From Chloroflexi bacterium GWB2_54_36 (GTDB lineage: Bacteria > Chloroflexota > Anaerolineae > Anaerolineales > Anaerolineaceae), in NCBI GenBank assembly GCA_001796355.1, contig MGMG01000096.1:1-64000 (forward strand): a stretch of DNA of 64,000 nt. Direction: 5' to 3'. A program made the position numbers and the translations under genes. This document shows positions 36,066 to 44,641 of the stretch, in pieces (position 1 is the stretch's first letter; each line of letters opens with the position of its first letter). The notes below the pieces were generated by a model. The model saw nothing but the letters and a program-made list of their open reading frames with translations, was not told the DNA's origin and did not search any database.

Positions 36066-36071
36066 ATTATA
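36066..36071 (-). promoter_or_regulatory. -10 box of pncC
   Basis: A minus-strand TATAAT begins 47 bases before the chosen ATG and overlaps the alternative ATG at 36067, which supports the shorter start. Confidence 0.55.
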
Positions 36072-36160
36072 CTCGATTGACCTGAATGCTCGCTCCAATG
36101 AGTTGAGTAGGAGACAGCTTGGGGACCTTCACACCTCGGATCCGGTCAAATATTCTTGGG

Positions 36161-36166
36161 TATAAT
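36161..36166 (+). promoter_or_regulatory. -10 box of the beta-glucosidase/phosphatase pair
   Basis: TATAAT lies 38 bases before the ATG at 36204, which also has GAGGAAA upstream. No consensus -35 is seen. Confidence 0.55.
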
Positions 36167-36203
36167 CGGTGTTATCCTACAACAAGGCTAACTCGAGGAA
36201 ACA

Positions 36204-37532
36204 ATGCTTTCAGCAACATACCATTTTCCTACTGGGTTTCTATGGGGAACAGCCACTTCTTCCCACCAGGTTGAAGGCAGCAATTCCAATAATAACTGGT
36301 CAGCCTGGGAAGCCCAGGAGGGTCGCATTCGTCTGGGGCACAAAGCCGGTCTGGCCTGCGACTGGTGGGGCGGGCGCTGGAAGGAAGATTTCGACCGGGC
36401 CGCAGAAAGCAGTCAAAACGCCCATCGTCTATCGCTTGAGTGGAGCCGCATCCAACCCCGCCCGGATGTTTGGGATGAGGATGCCATCGATCATTACCGC
36501 CAGATGCTGCGCGGGCTGCACCAACGCGGTATGACGCCCATGGTGACCCTGCATCATTTCACCGATCCCTTATGGCTGACGGATTTGGGCGGCTGGGAAA
36601 ACGACGAAACTCCAACGCTCTTTGAGAAATTCACCCTCAAAGTGGTGGATGCGCTCAAAGAATATTGCCAGAATTGGGTCACTATTAATGAGCCGAATGT
36701 GTACACCGTCATGGGTTATTTGTTTAAAGCCTTCCCTCCCGCCAAAAACGATCTAAAAGCTTGCTTCGCAGTATTGAAGAACATGGTGCGCGGCCACGCA
36801 GCAGCCTATCGCGCCATCCACAGGTTGCAACCCAATGCCAGCGTCGGGATCGCGCTGAACTATCAAAGTTTTAAGCCAACCCACACCTGGCTGCCATTTG
36901 ACCGCGCTCTGGCTGGCTTCATTCACAACAATTTCAACGCCGCTTTTCCAAACGCATTAATGACCGGCAAATTCAAATTTGCCTTCAAATCCATCGATTT
37001 GCCAGAAGCGCGCAGCACCCAGGATTTTCTTGGCATCAATTATTACACGCGCCAGATGGCGGCTTTCAATTTACTTAAAAAGGGAAATTTATTCATCCAT
37101 CTCACGTTTCCCAAAGATGCGGAAATGTCGGACACCGGACATATCGCCAACGTCCCGGAAGGTTTCTTCGAAGCGATGAAGTTTGCCAGAGGATACGGCC
37201 TGCCGATCTATATTACCGAGAACGGTATAGAGGATGCGGATGACGATTTGCGGCCGCGATACTTGATTCAGCATGTCCACCAAGTATGGCGGGCAGTGAA
37301 TTTCAACTGGCCGATTAAAGGCTATTTCCACTGGTCGCTGGTGGATAATTTCGAGTGGGAACGCGGCTGGACGCAGCGCTTCGGTCTCTGGGGCCTAGAC
37401 GTGGACACCCAGGCGCGTATCCGCCATACCAGCGTGGATGTATATGAAGCCATTTGCCGCGAAAACGGCATTGCCAGCACGATGGTGCAGCAGTATGCCC
37501 CGTCCATCTATAACCAGTTGTTCCCCGAATGA
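36204..37532 (+). CDS. GH1 family beta-glucosidase
   Basis: A 442-residue (beta/alpha)8-barrel retaining glycosidase. The acid/base Glu is in VTINEPN (about 169) and the nucleophile Glu in PIYITENGIED (about 345). FLWGTATSSHQVEGSNSNNNWSAWE is the usual GH1 opening with the Gln/His of the glycone site. The WSLVDNFEWERGW segment (about 375-387) completes the active site. It has no signal peptide, so it acts on imported beta-glucosides or beta-galactosides. It overlaps the next gene by four bases. Confidence 0.92.
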   Translation: MLSATYHFPTGFLWGTATSSHQVEGSNSNNNWSAWEAQEGRIRLGHKAGLACDWWGGRWKEDFDRAAESSQNAHRLSLEWSRIQPRPDVWDEDAIDHYRQMLRGLHQRGMTPMVTLHHFTDPLWLTDLGGWENDETPTLFEKFTLKVVDALKEYCQNWVTINEPNVYTVMGYLFKAFPPAKNDLKACFAVLKNMVRGHAAAYRAIHRLQPNASVGIALNYQSFKPTHTWLPFDRALAGFIHNNFNAAFPNALMTGKFKFAFKSIDLPEARSTQDFLGINYYTRQMAAFNLLKKGNLFIHLTFPKDAEMSDTGHIANVPEGFFEAMKFARGYGLPIYITENGIEDADDDLRPRYLIQHVHQVWRAVNFNWPIKGYFHWSLVDNFEWERGWTQRFGLWGLDVDTQARIRHTSVDVYEAICRENGIASTMVQQYAPSIYNQLFPE

Positions 37533-38152
37533 ACACGCCAGAGACAGGACAACCGGCTGAATTCTGGTTGGTGCGCCACGGTCAAACTGACTGGAATATC
37601 CAGCGCCGCTATCAGGGTCATAAAGATATTCCATTGAACGCTGGAGGGCGTGAGCAAGCGCGAGTCCTGGCGGCAGGCCTGAACGGCGCCTCCTTTGCCG
37701 CAGTTTATTCCAGCGACCTCAGCCGTGCTATGGAAACGGCTGCCATTCTAACTGAAAAACATCCCCTGACGATTATCACTGACCTGCGCTTGCGTGAAAT
37801 TGCCATGGGAGAATGGGAAGGGCGCACATTGACTGAGATCAGCAGCGAGCAGCCAGGCAGCGATGGCGGTCTGGCATATACTGAGGTGCACAGCCGCGCG
37901 CCGGGCGGCGAGTCGCTGGCGGAAGTGGCTGCGCGGGTGCGCGCTTTTGCGGATGAGATCGCAGCGAAGCATCCCGGACAGGTGGTGCTGATCGTCTCGC
38001 ACGGTTTGTCACTGGCAGCCTTACGCTGCCTGGCAGTCGGGTTGCCTTTGGCAGAAGCACGCGATATCGTCCCGGAAAATTGTTCGATTGTCCGGGTCTT
38101 TTGGCCGCACCCTCTGGTTTCAGAGCCGTATGGTATCTCGATTTCGCGGTGA
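37529..38152 (+). CDS. Histidine phosphatase family protein (phosphoglycerate mutase-like)
   Basis: 207 residues. The catalytic motif is LVRHGQTDWN (about 14-23), with RYQGHKDIPLN, SSDLSRAMETA (about 58-68), the acid Glu in EIAMGEWEGRT and the second His in VSHGLSLAALR (about 151-161). Candidate roles include alpha-ribazole phosphatase (CobC) and non-specific phosphatase. Translational coupling with the GH1 glucosidase hints at sugar phosphate metabolism, but this is inference. Confidence 0.85.
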   Translation: MNTPETGQPAEFWLVRHGQTDWNIQRRYQGHKDIPLNAGGREQARVLAAGLNGASFAAVYSSDLSRAMETAAILTEKHPLTIITDLRLREIAMGEWEGRTLTEISSEQPGSDGGLAYTEVHSRAPGGESLAEVAARVRAFADEIAAKHPGQVVLIVSHGLSLAALRCLAVGLPLAEARDIVPENCSIVRVFWPHPLVSEPYGISISR

Positions 38153-38202
38153 TTTCGCCCCTCTAGGATAAACACACCGGAACGGAAGATTATTCGATTA
38201 AT

Positions 38203-38609
38203 CGCAGGGTGCTGTTCGACCGGATTTGCAACCTAGCTCTTGGAGCAAATCATACAAATCTCAACGGCAACCGGTCGAACGCACCGAATTATTATCTTTT
38301 TGGTGCGTTCGCCGCAATATATTCGAAATATGGGTGGTTTGTTCTGAAAGCCAGTTTGATTATTGGGGGCGAACAGCACCCTACGCATGATGACTTAATA
38401 ATGTTTCATTAAACAGCTTAGCTGTAGGGTGCTGTTCAACCGAGTTTGCAACATAGCCCTTGGAGCTAATCATTCAAATCTCAACGGTAACCGGTTGAAC
38501 GCACCGAATTATTATCTTTTTGGTGCGTTTGCCCCTTTACTTCAAGATATGCGTGATAGGCTCCGAAAGCCAGTTTGATTTTTGGGGGCGAACAGCACCC
38601 TACGCCTGA
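38203..38609. repeat. Dispersed hairpin repeat, cluster 2 (two tandem units)
   Basis: Two copies begin near 38203 and 38422 (spacing about 219). Each runs from (C)AGGGTGCTGTTC(G/A)ACC to GGCGAACAGCACCCTACG, which are inverted terminal repeats. Each has an internal inverted pair CGAACGCACC...GGTGCGTT(C/T)G around AATTATTATCTTTTT. The same words make up the cluster at 24092. The gap 38153-38706 holds this repeat, the promoter at 38630 and no gene. Confidence 0.88.
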
Positions 38610-38629
38610 AAGTATATTAATATTGCCTA

Positions 38630-38658
38630 TTGACAACTTAGTACATTAGTTCTATAAT
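38630..38658 (+). promoter_or_regulatory. Perfect consensus sigma70 promoter
   Basis: TTGACA (38630-38635) and TATAAT (38653-38658) have exactly 17 bases between them. The start near 38665 gives a 42-base leader with AAGGAG before the ATG at 38707. Confidence 0.85.
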
Positions 38659-38706
38659 GATGAAAATTTGTTCTACTTCTCTTAATTCAACGTCAAGGAG
38701 CAGATA

Positions 38707-39459
38707 ATGAACCTCTCATCCACTCACTCAACTTCTAAAAATTTCTCCCAGGCATTGGGAAAATTGAAATTGCGCCCGGGGATGGCTTTCGGCGCCATCA
38801 TCCTGACCGCGCTGGTCGCCTTCGAGGTTTTCAATTATTCAACCACCGACTACGCCCTGCGCGATTTGCTGGGCGACCTGCGCTTCGCCGGTATACACTG
38901 GGCAACCATTCTGGCGCTTGCGTTCTGCGGCATTGATTTCGCCGGTATCGCCCGCCTGTTTACCCCCGAGAAAAACACACAAGAGCCTAAGGAAGTCTGG
39001 TACTTGTTTGGCGCCTGGTTACTGGCTGCGACCATGAATGCTGTCCTAACCTGGTGGGGCGTCTCGATGGCTATCAGCAGCCATTCCATCGCCTCCCGGG
39101 CGATGATGGATCAGAAGACCATCACGGTTATCGTTCCCTTGTTTGTGTCGCTCATGGTTTGGGTCATCCGGATCCTGCTCATCGGGTCGTTATCGGTAGC
39201 CGGCGACCGCATCTTCTCCGATGGTCAACGACGCACTGTATATACCCAGCAGCCTACCCGCAGCATCCGTAACAGTGTGCCTGCTCCCGCCAATTTGAGC
39301 GGCGCAGCCATGGCTTCGCGCAGCGTCCCACGCTCTGGTTTTTCGACCGAGCGCAGCGCGCCGCGCCCTGAGCCAACTTACCACAGCGTCAATGCCCGTC
39401 CCGCCGGCCGCCAAAATCCCTCCGGCAGCGCCGATAACAATTCCTCCTATCACCTGTAA
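38707..39459 (+). CDS. Four-helix membrane protein of unknown function with disordered tail
   Basis: 250 residues. About four transmembrane helices (near 25-43, 64-82, 100-120 and 142-162) are joined by short loops. From about residue 172 on, a hydrophilic tail rich in Ser, Arg, Pro and Asn looks disordered (cytoplasmic or not is unclear). No known family is recognised. Strong expression is suggested by a perfect promoter, a good Shine-Dalgarno and a dedicated terminator. It lies just after a repeat cluster and before a convergent two-component system. No function is proposed. Confidence 0.7.
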   Translation: MNLSSTHSTSKNFSQALGKLKLRPGMAFGAIILTALVAFEVFNYSTTDYALRDLLGDLRFAGIHWATILALAFCGIDFAGIARLFTPEKNTQEPKEVWYLFGAWLLAATMNAVLTWWGVSMAISSHSIASRAMMDQKTITVIVPLFVSLMVWVIRILLIGSLSVAGDRIFSDGQRRTVYTQQPTRSIRNSVPAPANLSGAAMASRSVPRSGFSTERSAPRPEPTYHSVNARPAGRQNPSGSADNNSSYHL

Positions 39460-39480
39460 ATTCCGGGTAGTCGGGGCGAT

Positions 39481-39531
39481 GCTCCGGACAGGTCTGGCAC
39501 AATTCCGTCAGCCTGTCCGGAGCTATTTTTT
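39481..39531 (+). terminator. Terminator after the four-helix membrane protein
   Basis: A perfect 12-bp stem GCTCCGGACAGG/CCTGTCCGGAGC with a 19-base loop is followed by TATTTTTTAAC. It overlaps the stop of the convergent histidine kinase gene. Confidence 0.8.
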
Positions 39532-40899
39532 AACTTCAGGTTGAGTCAACGGCAGCCAGACAGTGAACAGCGTACCCTGGCCTTCTTCGGAGCTAACCTC
39601 GATCCGTCCATTGTGCTTCTTTACAATCCAGTCAGCGATGGAAAGACCAAGGCCAAACCCACTGGATGAACTGCGTTTACGCGAGCGTTCCGCTCGGAAG
39701 AAGCGGTCAAAAATATGCGGTAAATCCTTTGGCGAAATGCCGGGTCCGGTGTCCTGGACGAACAATTTCACCCGGTCATCGGCGCGCTGCAAACCAAGCG
39801 TGACGGACTTGCCAGCCGGAGAATATTGGATGGCATTGGCCGCCAGGTTAAGCAGCACTTGCTTCAAACGGTCGCGATCGCCGATGATATGCACCTGATC
39901 GATTTCCGAAAGGGAAACCGTCACTTTATCGCCGGCTAGAGTGCGCGCTTGCTGGTAAACCTCGAGCAACACGGTATCCAGATCGACCTCGGCCATATCC
40001 AACATAAGCCGGCCCGATTCGGCCTGTGATAGCAGCAGCAAATCACCTACCAGGCGGGTCAGACGGTCCACTTCGCGCTCGATGTTGCCGATTGATTCTT
40101 CATCGACACTGCCAGTCAAACGCATCAAGCCCACCTCGCCCTTGATGACCGTCAGCGGGGTGCGCAATTCGTGACTGACATCGGCAGTAAAGCGCCTTTG
40201 GGTATTAAAAAGGTTTTCCAGCCGCTCCAGCGTCTCATTAAAGGCCCGGATCAATTTGCCAACCTCATCGCCGCCGGCTTTTGATGCCGGGATACGGCGC
40301 GATAGGTCATCAGCCTGGGTAATACGAGTGGCAACCTCTGTGACCGTTGCCAACGGCGCCAGCGCCTGGCGTGTCAGAAACCAGGTGCTAAGCCCGACCA
40401 GCAGCATCAAGATGATGGTAAGCAAAACCAGGACACCGATAAGCGTGCGCTGCACCACATCCACCAGCGCCAGGCTCAACCCGACTTGCAGCACCCCCAC
40501 CGGCCCCCTGCTCGTTTTCAGCGGCACGGAGAGCACCCGGATACGGTCCCCGCTAACCGTTTTGGACGAGTAGAAGGATTGCCCAACTCCCAGCCCGTTT
40601 TCATCCAGAGTGTTCAGCAGCCCGACCGGTCGGGTCAATTGGAGATTACCTTCCAGATCCCACACCTGGAACAATAAATTTTCAGTCGGCTGGTAGCTGG
40701 CCACCGAACGCGGATCGAACTGGTCGGCTGAGGTAACCCTCAATCGGTCTATTAGCTGCTGCGATGCGGTTGACAGCCGGCTGTCAATCGAGTCGAGCAG
40801 CGTAACGGTGATCAGCGTGTAAACCAGGATTCCGAAAACCAGCAGTACACCTCCCAGAATCGAGGTGTACAGCAAAGTCAAACGCAGGCGCAGCGACAT
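39523..40899 (-). CDS. Sensor histidine kinase
   Basis: 458 residues. Transmembrane helix 1 (about 9-34), an extracytoplasmic sensing loop of ~120 residues, helix 2 (about 155-178), then a HAMP domain. The HisKA phosphoacceptor is in FTADVSHELRTPLTVIKGEV (His about 249). The catalytic domain shows the N box (LLNLAANAIQYSP), G1 DTGPGIS, F box IFDRFFRA and G2 GFGLGLSIA. It is the classic membrane kinase paired with the OmpR-type regulator three bases upstream. The signal is unknown. Confidence 0.92.
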   Translation of the reverse strand: MSLRLRLTLLYTSILGGVLLVFGILVYTLITVTLLDSIDSRLSTASQQLIDRLRVTSADQFDPRSVASYQPTENLLFQVWDLEGNLQLTRPVGLLNTLDENGLGVGQSFYSSKTVSGDRIRVLSVPLKTSRGPVGVLQVGLSLALVDVVQRTLIGVLVLLTIILMLLVGLSTWFLTRQALAPLATVTEVATRITQADDLSRRIPASKAGGDEVGKLIRAFNETLERLENLFNTQRRFTADVSHELRTPLTVIKGEVGLMRLTGSVDEESIGNIEREVDRLTRLVGDLLLLSQAESGRLMLDMAEVDLDTVLLEVYQQARTLAGDKVTVSLSEIDQVHIIGDRDRLKQVLLNLAANAIQYSPAGKSVTLGLQRADDRVKLFVQDTGPGISPKDLPHIFDRFFRAERSRKRSSSSGFGLGLSIADWIVKKHNGRIEVSSEEGQGTLFTVWLPLTQPEVKK

Positions 40900-40902
40900 A
40901 GC

Positions 40903-41580
40903 TTAATCGGTGTCACGCAGCACGTAACCCACACCTCGCGCAGTGTGGATCAGCCGCTGCTCACCTTCTAACTCCAATTTTTGGCGTAAATAACGGATAT
41001 AGACGTCCAAAACATTACTTTCACCGCCAAAATCATACCCCCAGACACGGTCAAAAATCATTTCGCGGGTAAGCACCTGGCGCGGGTGGCGCAGGAAGAG
41101 TTCCAAAAGATCATATTCTTTTGCAGTCAGAGAAATCGACCGCCCCTTGCGCATGGCCAGCCGCGTAGAGGTGTCCAGAGTCAAATCGGCGAAGGAAAGA
41201 ACCGGGACGCGTTCGGGCTGCGTGCGGCGCAGAAGCGCGCGTACCCGCGCCAACAGTTCATCCAGTTGGAAAGGTTTCACCATGTAATCGTCAGCCCCGG
41301 CATCCAGGCCATGCACACGGTCCTGAACCGTGTCCTTGGCGGTTAGCATCAGGATGGGAATATTTCCCCCTCCCCGCAGCCGCTCGCAAACCTCAAGACC
41401 ATCCATGCCCGGTAACATCCAGTCCAGAATGACCAAATCGGGGTGCGCATCGCGAGCCAGCGTCAGTCCCGTTTCCCCGTCAAAGGCGGCATCGACCGTA
41501 TAGCCTTCATACGCCAGGCTGCGGCGTAGTACACGCACAATGGCTTCGTCATCTTCGATGATCAGGATTCGTTCTTTCAT
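40903..41580 (-). CDS. OmpR/PhoB-family response regulator
   Basis: 225 residues. The receiver domain carries the acidic pair in IIEDDEA (about 7-9), the phosphoacceptor Asp in [13 protein letters not shown] (about 53) and the Lys of MVKPF (about 103). A winged-helix DNA-binding domain follows ([39 protein letters not shown]). First gene of the two-gene operon with the kinase. Targets cannot be deduced; MprA/ResD-like regulators have the same layout. Confidence 0.93.
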   Translation of the reverse strand: MKERILIIEDDEAIVRVLRRSLAYEGYTVDAAFDGETGLTLARDAHPDLVILDWMLPGMDGLEVCERLRGGGNIPILMLTAKDTVQDRVHGLDAGADDYMVKPFQLDELLARVRALLRRTQPERVPVLSFADLTLDTSTRLAMRKGRSISLTAKEYDLLELFLRHPRQVLTREMIFDRVWGYDFGGESNVLDVYIRYLRQKLELEGEQRLIHTARGVGYVLRDTD

Positions 41581-41773
41581 GGCCCCTCCTCCGAGTTACT
41601 ATACCACAAGGATTTATTGATTGCCACGCGCAAATCCATAGCTTCCGCGACTGATTTACCCGGCTGAACCAGCGTTCCGTATTCGCTTATCTAAATTGTA
41701 CCGAATACGCAGAAAAATAAATGAAATTCGAGCCGTGACTTTTTGGAATTGGAATTCCGCCCGCCAAATGGGC

Positions 41774-41779
41774 TATAAT
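41774..41779 (+). promoter_or_regulatory. -10 box next to the rnd start codon
   Basis: A consensus TATAAT ends seven bases before the ATG at 41787. The transcript would begin at the start codon, so a leaderless mRNA is likely. No Shine-Dalgarno is present. Confidence 0.6.
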
Positions 41780-41786
41780 CCATCGC

Positions 41787-42929
41787 ATGATGGAACCTCC
41801 CAACCAGCCGCCGGTAATGGTTGACCAGGTGAAAGATCTTAACAACCTGGCGCATTTGTTGGAAACTCAGACCCGGGTAGCCGTTGATACCGAATCAAAC
41901 AGCCTTTTCGCTTATGCGGAACAGGTATGTTTGATCCAGTTTTCGATTCCGGGCAGCGATTTTATGGTCGACCCGATTGCCCTGCCCGATCTTTCGTCGC
42001 TAGGGAAGTTGTTCGCCGACCCGAGGATTGAAAAAATTTTTCACGCTGCTGAATATGATTTGATTTGCCTGAAGCGTGATTTCGACTTTGAGTTCAACAG
42101 TGTGTTCGACACCATGCAAGCCGCCCGCATTCTCGGACGGACAAATGTTGGGTTGGCTAGCATGCTCGAATCAGAGTTCGGCGTGATCATCGAGAAAAAA
42201 TTTCAGCGCGCCAATTGGGGAGAACGGCCATTAACCCCGGCAATGCTGGCCTATGCCCGCCTTGATTCGTACTATTTGATCGATTTGCGCGACCGGTTGT
42301 ACGCAGAACTGGTCGATAAAGGCTTACTCGCCCTGGCATTGGAGGATTTTCGCCGGGTCACCCGGGTGGATGCCGGGAGCACGGAATTGGAACCACCCAC
42401 CTGGTGGCGATTACCTGGCAGCCAAAGCCTGAACCCGCAGCAGTGCAGCGTCCTCCAGGCGCTGGTCGAATACCGTGACCAGCAAGCGCGCCGGGCAGAT
42501 TTACCGCACTTTAAAGTCCTTTCCAACCAGACCCTTCTACAAATTGCTGAGGAATTGCCGCTGACCTGGGATGCTCTGGCCGATATTCCCTCGCTTTCAG
42601 CCCGGCAGCGCGACCGGCATCACACCGGCTTACTGGCGGCGGTCAAACGCGGGATGGACACTCCCCCGCCGCCCCGTCCAGTCAACCACCGCCGGTCGGA
42701 CGCGGTGTTGGAACGCCTGGAAATTTTACGGGATTGGCGCAAAGAGACCGCCCGCAAGCTGGAAGTCGAATCGGATGTGGTCCTGCCGCGGGAAGTACTG
42801 GAAGAAATCGCCATCAAAGCGCCTGCCACCCAGGGCGATCTTCGAATATTAATGAAAGAGCTTCCATGGCGCTTTGAGCAGTATGGCAGCCGGATTCTGA
42901 CTGCCATACACCAAAAGGAGCCGTCGTGA
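41787..42929 (+). CDS. rnd: Ribonuclease D
   Basis: A 380-residue 3'-5' exoribonuclease of the DEDDy family that trims tRNA and other stable RNA 3' ends. Exo I is VAVDTESNSLF (about 32-42), Exo II is FHAAEYDLICLKR (about 85-97) and Exo III carries Tyr and Asp in LAYARLDSYYLIDLRD (about 152-167). Two HRDC helical domains follow (about 215-290 and 308-375). The second in-frame ATG directly follows the first. The stop overlaps the next gene's GTG start. Confidence 0.92.
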   Translation: MMEPPNQPPVMVDQVKDLNNLAHLLETQTRVAVDTESNSLFAYAEQVCLIQFSIPGSDFMVDPIALPDLSSLGKLFADPRIEKIFHAAEYDLICLKRDFDFEFNSVFDTMQAARILGRTNVGLASMLESEFGVIIEKKFQRANWGERPLTPAMLAYARLDSYYLIDLRDRLYAELVDKGLLALALEDFRRVTRVDAGSTELEPPTWWRLPGSQSLNPQQCSVLQALVEYRDQQARRADLPHFKVLSNQTLLQIAEELPLTWDALADIPSLSARQRDRHHTGLLAAVKRGMDTPPPPRPVNHRRSDAVLERLEILRDWRKETARKLEVESDVVLPREVLEEIAIKAPATQGDLRILMKELPWRFEQYGSRILTAIHQKEPS

Positions 42930-44320
42930 AAATTCATTTCAATGGAGCTGCCCAAACTGTCACCGGTTCGCAGTACTTATTGGAAGTCAATGGATATCAA
43001 ATCCTGTTGGAATGCGGCCTGTACCAGGGTCATCGTAAAGACTATTACCAGCGCAACCGCACATTTGGCTTCCTCCCAGGCAAGCTGGATGCGGTTCTGC
43101 TTTCACATGCCCATATCGACCACTCCGGCAACCTACCCAACCTGGTAAAACACGGGCTAAATGCGCCCGTTTACGCCACCCGCGCCACCGCTGGCCTGGC
43201 TGATGTAATGTTACGTGACTCGGGACACATCCAGGAAGCGGATGTTGAATTTTTGAACAAAAAACGCGCCAAACGCGGCGAACCGCCGGTCGAACCACTC
43301 TATACTATGGCGGACGCGGAACGGGTAAATGAATACTTTCAGCCCGCCGAATATAACCAGGCCATCGAACCGGTCCCCGGGGTGCGAGTCACCTTTGTTG
43401 ACGCCGGCCATATCCTCGGATCAGCCGCGGTAGTGTTCGATATCGACGAGCACGGACGCAAATACCGCTTGTGGTTCTCGGGCGATATCGGCCGCGACCG
43501 CTTGCCGTTGATGAAAGACCCAGTGTTGCCAAGCGCCGCGGATTATCTGATGATGGAATGCACCTACGGCGATAAACCGCATGAGGACCCCGAGGTCGCC
43601 TATGTGGAACTGCGCGACGCGGTGCGCCGGGCGGTCGAACGCCGTGGCAAAATCATCATCCCGGCCTTTGCGGTCGGGCGCACTCAAGAACTGGTTTACG
43701 CCTTCAACCGCATGATGTCTGGCGGTGAGGTGCCGGCAATCCCGGTGTTCGTGGATTCGCCGCTGGCGGTGGAAACGTCCAAAGTGTTTATGAAGTACGC
43801 CGATTTGTTCGACGCCGAGACCCAGGAGTTTGTCCGCAGCGGACAGCATCCAGCTTTGACATTTCCACAGTTGACTTACATCGAGTCGGTCGACCAGTCG
43901 AAAGCGCTCAACGACCAGCATGAACCCATGATTATCATCTCGGCATCGGGCATGGCAGAAACCGGGCGAATTTTGCACCATCTGCGCAACAACATTCAAA
44001 ACTCCAAAAATATGGTGTTGATCGTCTCCTGGCAGGCGCCGCACACGCTTGGCCGTCGGCTGGCAGATCGCGAATCCATGGTGCGCATTTTTGGCGATCC
44101 TTATGACCGAAGGGCGGAAGTGGTCACCATTGGCGGGCTTTCGGCACATGCCGGCCAAACTATGCTGCTGAAATATGCCAAAGCCACCCAAAACAGGCTG
44201 CGCGACTTGTATCTGGTGCATGGCGAGGAAGATGCTGCCACGGTTTTCAAGGGTCTGTTAACCCAGCAGGGCTTCACCAATATTCATTATCCGGGCTGGG
44301 GACAATTTTTGGAAATTTAG
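42926..44320 (+). CDS. Beta-CASP MBL-fold RNA nuclease (CPSF/Ysh1-like)
   Basis: 464 residues. Metallo-beta-lactamase domain: LLSHAHIDHSGNLP (HxHxDH, about 52-65), DAGHILGSA (about 154-162) and SGDIGRD (about 179-185). The inserted beta-CASP domain carries IPAFAVGRTQELVYAF and ISASGMAETGRILHHL (motif B-like, about 337-352). GGLSAHAGQ (about 404-412) is motif C with the last His ligand. Such enzymes act as endo- and/or 5' exonucleases on RNA. It starts with GTG, overlapping rnd by four bases, so two RNA-processing nucleases form an operon. It lies immediately upstream of tRNA-Ser. Confidence 0.92.
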   Translation: MKIHFNGAAQTVTGSQYLLEVNGYQILLECGLYQGHRKDYYQRNRTFGFLPGKLDAVLLSHAHIDHSGNLPNLVKHGLNAPVYATRATAGLADVMLRDSGHIQEADVEFLNKKRAKRGEPPVEPLYTMADAERVNEYFQPAEYNQAIEPVPGVRVTFVDAGHILGSAAVVFDIDEHGRKYRLWFSGDIGRDRLPLMKDPVLPSAADYLMMECTYGDKPHEDPEVAYVELRDAVRRAVERRGKIIIPAFAVGRTQELVYAFNRMMSGGEVPAIPVFVDSPLAVETSKVFMKYADLFDAETQEFVRSGQHPALTFPQLTYIESVDQSKALNDQHEPMIIISASGMAETGRILHHLRNNIQNSKNMVLIVSWQAPHTLGRRLADRESMVRIFGDPYDRRAEVVTIGGLSAHAGQTMLLKYAKATQNRLRDLYLVHGEEDAATVFKGLLTQQGFTNIHYPGWGQFLEI

Positions 44321-44338
44321 CCACTCCTCGGTTATAAT
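44309..44338 (+). promoter_or_regulatory. Promoter of tRNA-Ser
   Basis: TTGGAA (44309-44314) and TATAAT (44333-44338) are 18 bases apart. The -35 box lies inside the end of the beta-CASP gene. The tRNA begins 15 bases after the -10 box. Confidence 0.6.
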
Positions 44339-44353
44339 TGCGCTGCAGTTTTC

Positions 44354-44441
44354 GGAGAGGTGCCAGAGTGGTTGAACGGGGCGGTCTCGAAAACCGTTGT
44401 GGTCCTCCGGGCCACCGTGGGTTCGAATCCCACCCTCTCCG
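44354..44441 (+). tRNA. tRNA-Ser (anticodon CGA)
   Basis: An 88-base class II tRNA. Acceptor arms GGAGAGG and CCTCTCC pair fully, with discriminator G. The anticodon loop CTCGAAA between GCGGT and ACCGT gives anticodon CGA, reading UCG. A long variable arm (around GTGGTCCTCCGGGCCAC) and the T-arm GTGGG TTCGAAT CCCAC are complete. The CCA end is not encoded. Confidence 0.95.
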
Positions 44442-44443
44442 CT
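44415..44443 (+). repeat. att-like site, left copy (tRNA-Ser 3' end)
   Basis: The last 27 bases of tRNA-Ser plus two following bases recur at 48628-48656 in the same direction with a single mismatch. The usual interpretation is a tRNA-embedded attachment site. Confidence 0.6.
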
Positions 44444-44463
44444 AAGATTAATAATTACAAGTC

Positions 44464-44514
44464 GCCACCGTGAGTCCTCTCAGAGGGGATGATATTCGAA
44501 TCCCACCCTTTCCG
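44464..44514 (+). repeat. Broken partial copy of the tRNA-Ser 3' part
   Basis: GCCACCGTG (44464-44472) and TTCGAATCCCACCCTTTCCG (44495-44514, one mismatch) match the tRNA variable-arm/T-arm and T-arm/acceptor segments. They are separated by 22 unrelated bases containing CCTCTCAGAGGGG. Confidence 0.6.
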
Positions 44515-44554
44515 TTGATAAAAATAGCCCGTAAAGCGGGCTATTTTTATCAAC
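44514..44554. terminator. Strong bidirectional terminator after tRNA-Ser
   Basis: A perfect 18-bp inverted repeat (GTTGATAAAAATAGCCCG and its complement) with a 5-base loop. GC pairs sit at the top and A/T tracts on both sides. Confidence 0.9.
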
Positions 44555-44641
44555 TACACTGCGCATCGTTCACAGCCTGCTTAGCAAAGTTTCGTCAGGG
44601 CATTCCTTATAGGGTAATTACCGTTTCTGAATAAATGAGGT

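Noticed and set aside
38203-38609. CRISPR array
   Set aside because: Two ~190-base units with terminal inverted repeats; a hairpin repeat element fits better.
43421-44221. 266-residue minus-strand open frame
   Set aside because: Antisense shadow of the beta-CASP nuclease, rich in His/Gln/Arg, as expected from reverse reading.
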